Origin: JANXQG01 sp037147235
GTDB taxonomy: Bacteria > Planctomycetota > Planctomycetia > Pirellulales > Thermoguttaceae
NCBI GenBank assembly: GCA_037147235.1
Contig: JBAWVO010000245.1
Coordinates: forward strand, 1-9,738
Direction: 5' to 3'
DNA: 9,738 bases
Positions 1 to 5,099 of this stretch are shown one piece after another. Numbering within the stretch: position 1 is the stretch's first letter; each line of letters begins with the position of its first letter. A model generated the notes under the pieces. The model was not told the origin of the DNA. It worked only from the letters and a program-made list of their open reading frames with translations, and did not search any database. The position numbers and the translations under genes were made by a program.

Positions 1-22
1 ACGGAGTGTGCCTGCTACTTTT
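1..22. repeat. Truncated copy of palindromic dispersed repeat
   Basis: The first 20 bases, from ACGGAGTG to CTGCTACTT, are identical to 8963-8982. There the complete unit is visible as the hairpin GGCACAC-GGA-GTGTGCC followed by TGCTACTTT. Here the left half of the hairpin lies outside the window. It is probably a REP-like dispersed repeat. The genome-wide copy number cannot be seen from this window. Confidence 0.7.
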
Positions 23-26
23 CTTG

Positions 27-53
27 CGACAGTTATTTCTGCGCCGGTCCTTA
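27..53 (+). repeat. 27-base repeat, left copy of an inverted pair
   Basis: This block matches the reverse complement of 8900-8926 at 25 of 27 positions; the two differences are C/A in the TTTCTGCG part and G/A in the GCCGGTCC part. It directly abuts the stop codon of the PLDc_N gene at 54-56 and lies about 5 bases from the palindromic repeat at 1-22. The other copy is also beside a palindromic repeat copy, so the two sequences probably belong to one compound dispersed element. Confidence 0.7.
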
Positions 54-248
54 TTATATGCGTGCGTCTGCTGGGCTTCGGCCAATGAGGAAATACAGCA
101 CCATGCCTACGATGGGCAGTAAGAGAATCATCGCAATCCAGATCAACTTGCGCACGGCCCCAGAGTTCCCTAGCAGCACGCTGACCATGGCGAAAATGTC
201 CAAGATCAGGATGACTGCTCCAACCAAACTCAGTGACATTGGATACAT
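54..248 (-). CDS. Small two-helix membrane protein, PLDc_N family
   Basis: The 64-residue protein consists almost entirely of two hydrophobic helices, about residues 5-26 (LVGAVILILDIFAMVSVLLG) and 34-54 (WIAMILLLPIVGMVLYFLIG), followed by a short polar tail, GRSPADARI. The W-x6-P-x2-G-x2-LY-x-LIG-R pattern in the second helix is typical of the PLDc_N (phospholipase D nuclease N-terminal) membrane domain. Here it stands alone, without any phospholipase catalytic HKD motif. I chose the ATG at 248, not the upstream ATG at 311, because GGGAG lies about 7 bases before it and the upstream extension has no family character. Stand-alone PLDc_N proteins are integral inner-membrane proteins of unknown function that often occur near envelope-stress genes. 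It is the last gene of the cluster. Confidence 0.8.
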   Translation of the reverse strand: MYPMSLSLVGAVILILDIFAMVSVLLGNSGAVRKLIWIAMILLLPIVGMVLYFLIGRSPADARI

Positions 249-356
249 CTCAGTTCTCCCTTCAGAACAGAATTCTACGCTGCTAAGGGGTAAAGGCAAT
301 GGGAGGCACAATGGGAGGGACTATTATTTATTTCCCAATGCGGAATGCGAATAATT

Positions 357-430
357 GTAGGGTGGGATGAGCGCGCGAGCCCCACCAATTCTGTTGCGGC
401 CTGCTTTTGGTGAGGCTCGTTTCATCCCAT
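357..430. repeat. Imperfect inverted repeat, REP-like, between genes
   Basis: The left arm runs TGGGATGA...CGAGCC.CACCA (363-387). The right arm (408-429), read in reverse complement, is TGGGATGA...CGAGCC.CACCA with small internal differences. About 20 bases separate the arms. The left arm can also fold on itself, because GGTGGG pairs with CCCACC. The 'GTAGGGTGGG...CCCACC' type of sequence is a common intergenic repeat in many bacteria, from memory. It sits 50 bases after the stop of the Gly-rich secreted protein gene and could end its transcript, but no T-run follows on the minus strand. Confidence 0.6.
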
Positions 431-481
431 TACTTCTGCACCTAAAACTGGAAGAGCCGTTTTTTGGTGCAATCTCGTCAT

Positions 482-1306
482 TCATTGCGGGGATGGATTC
501 GTCGGGGCTGCCATGGGTGGCTGCAATGCCGCCGTCGGTGGCGGTGGCGCTACCATGGATGGCTGCGGTGCTACCGTTTGTGGGAATTCACTGCGATACA
601 GTTCCCAACCGTGGTCCGTACTGGTAAACGAATACAGGCCCGACTGCAGCCCGTAGCGTGCCTCATCCAAGTTCGTGCCACGGCTGAACTGAACCACCCA
701 GGCTCGATCTTCACGGAATTCTTGACTATAGCCGGGCTGAATCGTATACAAGTTGCCGTCGAGGGTATAGCTGAGGGTCTCCTTGTTCGAGGCCGGATTG
801 TCAATCTTGATCGGGCCACCGGAGAAGTTCTGCAAGATCGGGCGCTGAACAACATACGCGTTACCGTAGGGCTGCCATCGGCCGTCATTGCCATACCACA
901 TCCACCGGTTGTCTGCTCCCCAGAACCACCAGCGGTTGTTGTCCCAACGATAGCGCTCATTATCCAGGCTTTCCCATCCGCCACCTGAGAATTCCGGCCT
1001 GTTATGGGCGTCGTATACCTGATGGGACATCGTTCCCCGGCCACCGGGGCCACCCGGGTTCGAGCGTACCCCGAGATTGACTCCAGTACTGCCACCGACG
1101 CCAACATGGGGGTTGCCACTCTGCCCGCCACCGCCCGCGTGGACGGCATCCGAGTGCTTACCGCCGCCTCCACCATGGCCTTCACCGCTTCGACCATGGC
1201 CTTCACCGCCGCCACCTCCATCGCCAGGCCCCTTGGCCATCGTTTGCGCTGGACTGAAGGCGATCATAGCAAGCAAGATCACGAATGACGTCATAAAAAC
1301 TCTCAT
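482..1306 (-). CDS. Secreted Gly/His-rich protein with a Trp-rich motif, unknown function
   Basis: This 274-residue protein starts with a Sec signal peptide: R2, a hydrophobic stretch at about 6-19, and a likely cleavage after QTMA at 24. A Gly/His-rich segment follows (about 28-92, GEGHG and GGGG repeats). Next comes a Trp/Arg/Asn-rich motif (about 118-147, RYRWDNNRWWFWG then NRWMWYGNDGRW). A probable globular domain spans about 164-242 (IKIDNP, YTIQPGYSQEF, GLQSGLYSF, GWELYRS), and the tail is Pro/Ala-rich (244-274). The start is supported by AAAGGGG about 7 bases upstream. The signal peptide, Trp motif and 5' leader are related to those of the gene at 2018-2683, so the two are paralogues. 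His-rich repeats might bind metal, which is inference only. I do not recognise an enzymatic function. An envelope or matrix protein is the most likely role. Confidence 0.8.
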   Translation of the reverse strand: MRVFMTSFVILLAMIAFSPAQTMAKGPGDGGGGGEGHGRSGEGHGGGGGKHSDAVHAGGGGQSGNPHVGVGGSTGVNLGVRSNPGGPGGRGTMSHQVYDAHNRPEFSGGGWESLDNERYRWDNNRWWFWGADNRWMWYGNDGRWQPYGNAYVVQRPILQNFSGGPIKIDNPASNKETLSYTLDGNLYTIQPGYSQEFREDRAWVVQFSRGTNLDEARYGLQSGLYSFTSTDHGWELYRSEFPQTVAPQPSMVAPPPPTAALQPPMAAPTNPSPQ

Positions 1307-1380
1307 AATAAACCCCTTTCACCTGCATGGCAGGTTGTTAGGCCGACGCACGGTGTTTTCAAGACAACATTGCGCGGGCC
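1307..1380 (-). promoter_or_regulatory. 5' leader with two hairpins, related to the leader at 2684-2760
   Basis: Read on the minus strand, this leader contains hairpin I at 1347-1374 (CGCA...TGCG enclosing TGTT...AACA) and hairpin II at 1321-1335 (ACCTGC-CAT-GCAGGT). The Shine-Dalgarno sequence and ATG follow. The leader of the paralogous secreted gene has the same order. Shared sequence includes TTGTCTT and GCGTCGGC, while outer stem pairs differ yet stay paired. This looks like a conserved untranslated leader, but similarity through recent gene duplication alone would also explain part of it. Confidence 0.45.
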
Positions 1381-1393
1381 GACACCGACGTAA

Positions 1394-1422
1394 AGAAAAA
1401 AGCCAATGTGGCTGAACACCTT
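1394..1422 (-). terminator. Degenerate copy of the leader/terminator element
   Basis: On the minus strand the sequence AAGGTGTTCAGCCACATTGG continues into CTTTTTTC. It matches the 3' arm and U-run of the three full elements (AGGTGTTCCGCCACGTCGGC then TTTTTTC). The long 5' arm and the two preceding hairpins are not recognisable. What remains can form a short AGCCA-CAT-TGGCT hairpin before the T-run and could still act as a weak terminator for the lipoprotein gene. It lies in the same position as copy A, 85-100 bases before a secreted-protein gene. Confidence 0.55.
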
Positions 1423-1449
1423 ATGACCTCTCCAAGTCTTGGGCGAGGG

Positions 1450-1471
1450 GTTGCGTTAATGGGAACGCAAC
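1450..1471. repeat. Perfect 8-bp stem-loop after the lipoprotein gene
   Basis: GTTGCGTT-AATGGG-AACGCAAC forms an 8-bp stem with a 6-base loop, starting 22 bases beyond the lipoprotein stop codon. No T-run follows directly on the minus strand, so it is an mRNA 3'-end stabiliser or Rho-type end rather than a classic terminator. An overlapping alternative pairing of TAATG with CATTA is also possible. Confidence 0.5.
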
Positions 1472-1493
1472 ATTAGCGTCTTGTAACGGTGGT

Positions 1494-1931
1494 TCAAAAC
1501 TCTCGTGAAGCGTCGCGGAATGCCTTGTCCAAATCCTCCCAGGCCGACTGAGCTCCTTTTCGCAGATCCTTCCAGGCTTCAGCGCTGGAGTCACGGATCT
1601 CGACCAGCTTGGCACGGGCAACAACCCGCTTGGTTTCCAGTTCCTTCATCTTACGTTCCCATCTGGCTTTGGCCTCATCCTTCCGATCTCGCCCCTCCTC
1701 GTGGAGCTTGGCGACCTCGGAGTCCAGTTCCCTGAGCCGAGTGTCGAGCTTCTTCTGGAACTCCTCCTTGGTTTGTCGTGAGTACACGGCAGCCGTTTCA
1801 GCGGCATGGCCGGCATCGCGGCTTACGTCTTCGGACGTAACCTTCGTAGGCGCGAGATCAGCGGATCTTTGCTCGCACCCCATCACCGCAACAAACCCGG
1901 CCAACATCAACACATAGAACTCTCTAACCAT
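1494..1931 (-). CDS. Coiled-coil lipoprotein, sll1863-like stress protein
   Basis: This 145-residue protein begins with a lipoprotein signal, with hydrophobic residues 6-17 and a candidate lipobox VMGC with Cys19. Met at -2 is not ideal. From about residue 50 to the end it is one long charged helix (EEFQKKLDTRLRELDSEVAK, RWERKMKELETKR) finishing in AWKDLRKGAQSAWEDLDKAF. This AW-x-DL-x-KG-x3-AW pattern resembles small coiled-coil proteins annotated as the sll1863 stress-response family, which I recall but could not check. It probably sits in the outer membrane or periplasm. The start at 1931 has AGGAG 9 bases upstream and overlaps the end of a 10-codon upstream ORF (1924-1956), which suggests translational coupling. 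It has no copy of the large leader element in front of it. Confidence 0.75.
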   Translation of the reverse strand: MVREFYVLMLAGFVAVMGCEQRSADLAPTKVTSEDVSRDAGHAAETAAVYSRQTKEEFQKKLDTRLRELDSEVAKLHEEGRDRKDEAKARWERKMKELETKRVVARAKLVEIRDSSAEAWKDLRKGAQSAWEDLDKAFRDASREF

Positions 1932-1956
1932 GATTGAAATCTCCTATCACTTCCAT
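1924..1956 (-). CDS. Ten-codon upstream ORF overlapping the lipoprotein start
   Basis: An ATG at 1956-1954 opens a frame encoding MEVIGDFNHG and ends at a TAG that overlaps the lipoprotein start region by 8 bases. It has its own strong ribosome site (GAGGAG, 7 bases upstream). The initiation region seems duplicated: GGAG-TTCAATCATGG here, and GGAG-ATTTCAATCATGG at the main gene. The real start is in a different frame, so ribosomes finishing the short ORF would stop within reach of the main ATG. Either it is a coupling or leader peptide, or a non-functional by-product of a small duplication. Confidence 0.35.
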   Translation of the reverse strand: MEVIGDFNHG

Positions 1957-2017
1957 GATTGAACTCCTCGAAAAAACATCCTACTGAAATGCGTCTGAAT
2001 TTCGACAGGGACAGGCA

Positions 2018-2683
2018 TTAGAACCTGACTCTAAGTCCACGGCCAAAGCCGAGTCCAATCGAAATTCCCGGCTGGCCATAGTAACCCCCCGACCCATAAT
2101 AGCTGCCCTGGTAGACAGGGCCATAACCATAATAGCCGCGGTATCCCGTCGAATAGCGATACGGACCGGGGTAGTAGCCGTTTGGACTGGATTGATAGTA
2201 ACCGTAGACAGGCTGGCTGGAGTAACGTGCGTCGGGTACGGCGGTGACCGTCGGCTCGTAATTGATCCATTCGTTGCCATTCCTGTAGACCCAGCGGTTC
2301 TCCCGGGTCCAATACCACCAGTTGTTGCCATGCCACCGATAGCGCCATTGCTCGCCGTTCTGATTGGCTGCAACTCCGGCAGTTACCCCTACGCCGGGCG
2401 TCTGAGTCCTACCTGGATTGCCCACATCATCCCGAACCTGTTCAGCCGGTATAGGACTGAGCACGGGTGCCGGAGCTAATGTTGGAGCGGGGACCGGGGC
2501 AGGTGCTGGAGCGAATGTCCGATCAGAGACCGGGGTAGGCACTGGCGGTAATGCTGGGGCACCGGCCACACCCGCGTTTTCGACGATTGTCCTGTTGTCA
2601 TCTCCCAGGGCAACGCCTGTTACGCCTGGACCGAACGCGAACAATGCGATCAAGGCTGCAAACGAATTCACGAAAACTCTCAT
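2018..2683 (-). CDS. Secreted Pro/Ala-rich and Tyr/Gly-rich protein with Trp motif, unknown function
   Basis: The 221 residues begin with a Sec signal peptide (1 to about 27, hydrophobic 8-19). An Ala-Pro repeat linker follows (about 58-80, APAPVPAPTLAPAP), then a Trp-rich motif at 113-142 (QWRYRWHGNNWWYWTRENRW then VYRNGNEWINY). A Tyr/Gly-rich repeat region spans 158-204. The end is a hydrophobic/aromatic tail, ISIGLGFG...VRF, whose terminal Phe recalls an outer-membrane beta-strand signal (inference). GGAG lies 6 bases before the ATG. It is a paralogue of the protein at 482-1306, sharing MRVF..SF, the Trp motif and a related leader. Its transcript must start close to or within the preceding element copy, or read through from dnaK. 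I do not recognise a function; a surface or envelope structural role is plausible. Confidence 0.8.
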   Translation of the reverse strand: MRVFVNSFAALIALFAFGPGVTGVALGDDNRTIVENAGVAGAPALPPVPTPVSDRTFAPAPAPVPAPTLAPAPVLSPIPAEQVRDDVGNPGRTQTPGVGVTAGVAANQNGEQWRYRWHGNNWWYWTRENRWVYRNGNEWINYEPTVTAVPDARYSSQPVYGYYQSSPNGYYPGPYRYSTGYRGYYGYGPVYQGSYYGSGGYYGQPGISIGLGFGRGLRVRF

Positions 2684-2760
2684 AAGAAACTCCTCTTCTT
2701 CCGCCTGAATTGACAGGCCGTGACGCCGACGCGCAATGTCTCAAAGACAATAGCGCAGCG
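2684..2760 (-). promoter_or_regulatory. 5' leader with two hairpins, related to the leader at 1307-1380
   Basis: On the minus strand, hairpin I (2731-2756) pairs GCGC with GCGC and TGTC with GACA around TTTGA. Hairpin II (2703-2718) is GCCTG-TCAATT-CAGGC. The ribosome site GAGGAG and the ATG follow. The paralogous gene has the same two hairpins in the same order, with changed but still paired outer bases in hairpin I. It lies between the large element copy A and the coding sequence. Confidence 0.45.
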
Positions 2761-2782
2761 GCTCGTGCTAAAACAAAACCAC

Positions 2783-2833
2783 AAAAAAAGCCGACGTGGC
2801 GGAACACCCAAAAGTATTCCACCACGCCGGCTT
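2783..2833 (-). terminator. Intrinsic terminator in element copy A
   Basis: A 20-bp stem (5' arm AAGCCGGCGTGGTGGAATAC, 6-base loop) is followed by a run of seven Ts on the minus strand. It lies 72 bases downstream of the dnaK stop and 100 bases upstream of the next gene's start. Confidence 0.8.
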
Positions 2834-2892
2834 ACTCTACAACAAACCTCTCGGCACAGCCGAGTTGTTCTTCATCGAGTCATCCGACGAAC
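2783..2892 (-). promoter_or_regulatory. Structured leader/attenuator element, copy A
   Basis: This is one of three gap-free copies of a repeated element. Read on the minus strand it shows GTCGGATGACT.GATGA and then hairpin P1 at 2864-2850 (CTCGGC-TGT-GCCGAG). A weak P2 follows at 2846-2835, where UUUG/AGAG has only partial pairing. A 20-bp hairpin at 2833-2788 with a 6-base loop leads straight into seven Ts. Three G-U pairs keep the long stem intact on the minus strand only. The copy starts about 13 bases after the dnaK stop codon, so here it can also end the dnaK transcript. No clear promoter is visible between dnaK and this copy. Confidence 0.75.
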
Positions 2893-2904
2893 AATTCTTT
2901 TCCG

Positions 2905-4848
2905 CTATTTGACAGCGAACTCGGCGTCGACAATGTCTTCCTCGCTGCCATAAGGGGCCGTATCGCCCGACCGGTCGTTCGGTTGGTGCGGGGCACCGTT
3001 ACCGGGCCTGGCATGAGCAGCAGAGGCATCAGCCCGAGCGTTGGCCTTGGCGTACAGGGCTTGGCTTAGCGCGTGCGAAGCCTGTTCCAACTGATGGATC
3101 GCCGCCTTGAGGGTTTCCACATTGTTGCCCTTCGCTGCCGTACGGGTCTGCTCGATGGCCTTGGTCACAGCTTCCTTGTCGGGAGCGCGGAGCTTGCCCT
3201 CGTGTTCCTGAATGAGCTTCTCAACCTGCCAGGTCATCGTCTCGGCCTGGTTCCGCAGTTCGGCCAGTTGCCGCTTCTGTTTGTCCTCCTCAGCATGAAC
3301 GTCGGCATCGCGGCGGCGGCGTTCGATTTCCTCTTTCGTTAGGCCGGCGCTCTGCTCGATGCGCACTTTCTGTTCCGTGCCCGTGCCCAGATCCTTGGCC
3401 GAGACCTGGAGAATTCCGTTGGCGTCGATGTCAAATGCGACTTCGATCTGCGGAGTACCGCGAGACGCGGGCGGCAGGCCTTCCAGATTGAACTGACCGA
3501 GCAGGCGATTGTCGGCAGCCATCTGCCGCTCACCTTGATAAACCTTGATGGTCACCGCCGTCTGATTGGCCTCGGCCGTGCTAAAAACTTGCTTCTGCAC
3601 GGTGGGAATCGTGGCGTTGCGTTCGACTAGCTTTGTCATGATGCCGCCGAGAGTTTCTATGCCCAGGGACAAAGGCGTCACGTCCAATAGCAAAACGTCT
3701 TTGACTTCACCGGCCAGTACGCCACCCTGAATCGCCGCGCCGATGGCCACGACCTCGTCCGGGTTGACGCCCTTGTGCGGCTCCTTGCCGAACATTGTCC
3801 GCACGAGTTCCTGAACCTTGGGAATTCGTGTCGAGCCGCCCACCAGGATCACCTCATCGATTTCGTTGACGCTGAAATGTGAATCCTTCATCGCCTGGTT
3901 GACCGGCCCGCGGCAGCGCTCGATCAGGTGATCGACTAACTGCTCGAACTTTGACCGAGAGAGCGTCAATTGCAGGTGTTTTGGACCGTTTGCATCGGCC
4001 GTGATGAACGGCAGGTTGAGTTCGGTCTGTTGCAGCGTGCTGAGTTCCTTCTTGGTCTTTTCGCAGGCTTCCTGGAGCCGCTGTAGGGCCATCGGGTCTT
4101 TGCGCAAGTCGATGCCATGCTCCCGCTTGAACTCCTCGGCGGCATAGTCCAGCAGCACACGGTCAAAGTCGTCGCCGCCCAGGTGCGTGTCGCCATTGGT
4201 GCTTAAGACATGGAATACCCCTTCGGCAACATCCAGGATCGAGACGTCGAAGGTTCCGCCGCCCAAGTCGAAAACCACGATCTTCTCGGCGGCCTTTCGC
4301 TCCAAGCCGTAGGCCAGCGCAGCCGCGGTCGGCTCGTTGATGATGCGCATGACTTCCAGGCCGGCGATCTGTCCGGCATCCTTGGTAGCCTGCCGCTGGG
4401 CATCGTTGAAATAGGCCGGGACGGTAATCACTGCCTTGTTGACCTTGTGGCCCAGGTAAGCCTCTGCGGTCTCTTTGAGTTTCCGCAGGATTAGCGCGGA
4501 GATTTCCGGAGGCGTGTACTGACGGGCGTCGATCTGGATCTTGACGTAGTCATCCGGTCCGCCGACAACCTTGTAGGGTACGATCTTCTCTTCGGAGGCC
4601 ACCTCATTATGTCGGCGGCCCATGAATCGCTTGATCGAGAAAATGGTCCGGCGGGAATTTGTGATGGCTTGCCGTTTCGCCAACTCGCCCACGAGTGTTT
4701 CGCCCTTGTCCGTGAAGGCCACGACACTAGGCGTCAGCCGGTTTCCCTCTTGATTGGGGATGACCTTGGCCTCCTTTCCTTCCATCACGGCCACGGCCGA
4801 ATAGGTTGTTCCCAGATCGATTCCGATAATCTTTTCTGCGTCAGCCAT
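2905..4848 (-). CDS. dnaK: Chaperone DnaK (Hsp70)
   Basis: The 647 residues match a full-length DnaK, an ATP-driven cytoplasmic chaperone that binds exposed hydrophobic peptides with DnaJ and GrpE partners. Visible signatures, in order, are the N-terminal GIDLGTTYS (9-17), NEPTAAALAYG, DLGGGTFDVSIL, ILVGGSTRIPKVQ, the linker/start of the substrate domain DVLLLDVTPLSLGIETLGG, and the helical lid. The C-terminus ends in EEDIVDAEFAVK, like the usual D-V-V-DAEF tail. AGGAG lies 10 bases before the ATG. No dnaJ or grpE adjoins, so this may be an additional stress-related copy (inference). The U-run of element copy B ends only about 23 bases before the start codon, so the gene can hardly be expressed from a promoter downstream of that terminator. 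Candidate promoter, inverted repeat and leader lie at 4872-5056. Confidence 0.97.
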   Translation of the reverse strand: MADAEKIIGIDLGTTYSAVAVMEGKEAKVIPNQEGNRLTPSVVAFTDKGETLVGELAKRQAITNSRRTIFSIKRFMGRRHNEVASEEKIVPYKVVGGPDDYVKIQIDARQYTPPEISALILRKLKETAEAYLGHKVNKAVITVPAYFNDAQRQATKDAGQIAGLEVMRIINEPTAAALAYGLERKAAEKIVVFDLGGGTFDVSILDVAEGVFHVLSTNGDTHLGGDDFDRVLLDYAAEEFKREHGIDLRKDPMALQRLQEACEKTKKELSTLQQTELNLPFITADANGPKHLQLTLSRSKFEQLVDHLIERCRGPVNQAMKDSHFSVNEIDEVILVGGSTRIPKVQELVRTMFGKEPHKGVNPDEVVAIGAAIQGGVLAGEVKDVLLLDVTPLSLGIETLGGIMTKLVERNATIPTVQKQVFSTAEANQTAVTIKVYQGERQMAADNRLLGQFNLEGLPPASRGTPQIEVAFDIDANGILQVSAKDLGTGTEQKVRIEQSAGLTKEEIERRRRDADVHAEEDKQKRQLAELRNQAETMTWQVEKLIQEHEGKLRAPDKEAVTKAIEQTRTAAKGNNVETLKAAIHQLEQASHALSQALYAKANARADASAAHARPGNGAPHQPNDRSGDTAPYGSEEDIVDAEFAVK

Positions 4849-4871
4849 TTGATTATGCTCCTGTAAGAACG

Positions 4872-4921
4872 AAAAAAGCCGACGTGGCGGAACACCTGGA
4901 GGTATTCCACCACGTCGGCTT
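4872..4921 (-). terminator. Intrinsic terminator/attenuator directly upstream of dnaK
   Basis: A 21-bp stem (two G-U pairs, loop TCCA) is followed by TTTTTTCG on the minus strand. The distance from the last T to the dnaK start codon is about 23 bases, with the Shine-Dalgarno AGGAG in between. This placement is unusual for a terminator serving only the upstream ATPase gene, which ends 180 bases earlier. Confidence 0.8.
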
Positions 4922-4982
4922 ACTCGCTAACGAGCCTCTCGACACGGCCGAGTTGCTCCTCATCTAGTCATCCGACAAATTC
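4872..4982 (-). promoter_or_regulatory. Structured leader/attenuator element, copy B (dnaK leader)
   Basis: Minus-strand order is GTCGGATGACTAGATGA, then P1 at 4952-4938 (CTCGGC-CGT-GTCGAG, with one G-U pair), P2 at 4934-4923 (CTCG-TTAG-CGAG), and a 21-bp hairpin at 4921-4876 with loop TCCA running into six Ts. The ribosome site and dnaK ATG follow within about 25 bases. A sigma70-like promoter is at 5029-5056 and an inverted repeat at 4987-5017. The copy is colinear with A and C over about 95 bases without insertion or deletion. Best explanation: a cis-acting leader that terminates dnaK transcription unless relieved. An independent small RNA with its own terminator is the alternative. Confidence 0.75.
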
Positions 4983-4986
4983 GTGA

Positions 4987-5017
4987 AAGAATCGCGATCA
5001 AGTACGACGCGATTCTT
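4987..5017. promoter_or_regulatory. Perfect 10-bp inverted repeat between dnaK promoter and leader
   Basis: AAGAATCGCG and CGCGATTCTT flank an 11-base spacer with no mismatch. The repeat starts about 12 bases downstream of the candidate -10 box, a position like that of the CIRCE operator of HrcA-controlled chaperone genes. However, the sequence is not CIRCE (TTAGCACTC-N9-GAGTGCTAA). It is absent from the otherwise similar csrA promoter-leader region. It could be a repressor operator or an RNA hairpin at the 5' end of the dnaK transcript. Confidence 0.55.
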
Positions 5018-5028
5018 CCAACACCTTC

Positions 5029-5056
5029 ATTGTATACCGGTAACCGGCAAAGGCAA
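5029..5056 (-). promoter_or_regulatory. Candidate sigma70-type promoter for dnaK
   Basis: On the minus strand, TTGCCT (-35, 5056-5051) and TACAAT (-10, 5034-5029) are 16 bases apart. The spacer contains CCGGTTACCGG, a short palindrome. The promoter before csrA has the same CTATTG start, the same 16-base spacing, a similar CCGGTTCCGG spacer and the -10 box TATAAT, which strengthens both calls. Confidence 0.5.
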
Positions 5057-5099
5057 TAGGACCGTGTGCGATTTCGGTTGATTTGGCAATGACATTACT

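Noticed and set aside
54..354. Plus-strand frame 58-354
   Set aside because: It is antisense to the PLDc_N gene, whose two helices and ribosome site are clear.
464..1415. Long plus-strand open frames across 464-988 and 1004-1415
   Set aside because: They are antisense to the Gly-rich secreted gene, are low-complexity, and lack ribosome sites and protein character; the minus frame has a signal peptide, a ribosome site and a recognisable motif.
1962..2017. A further element copy before the lipoprotein, because of TTTTTTCG at 1976-1969
   Set aside because: Apart from the T-run and CG there is no similarity; only a weak GAAAT/ATTTC pairing lies nearby, too far from the Ts.
4987..5017. CIRCE/HrcA operator
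   Set aside because: Arm sequence and spacer length (11 rather than 9) do not fit the CIRCE consensus.
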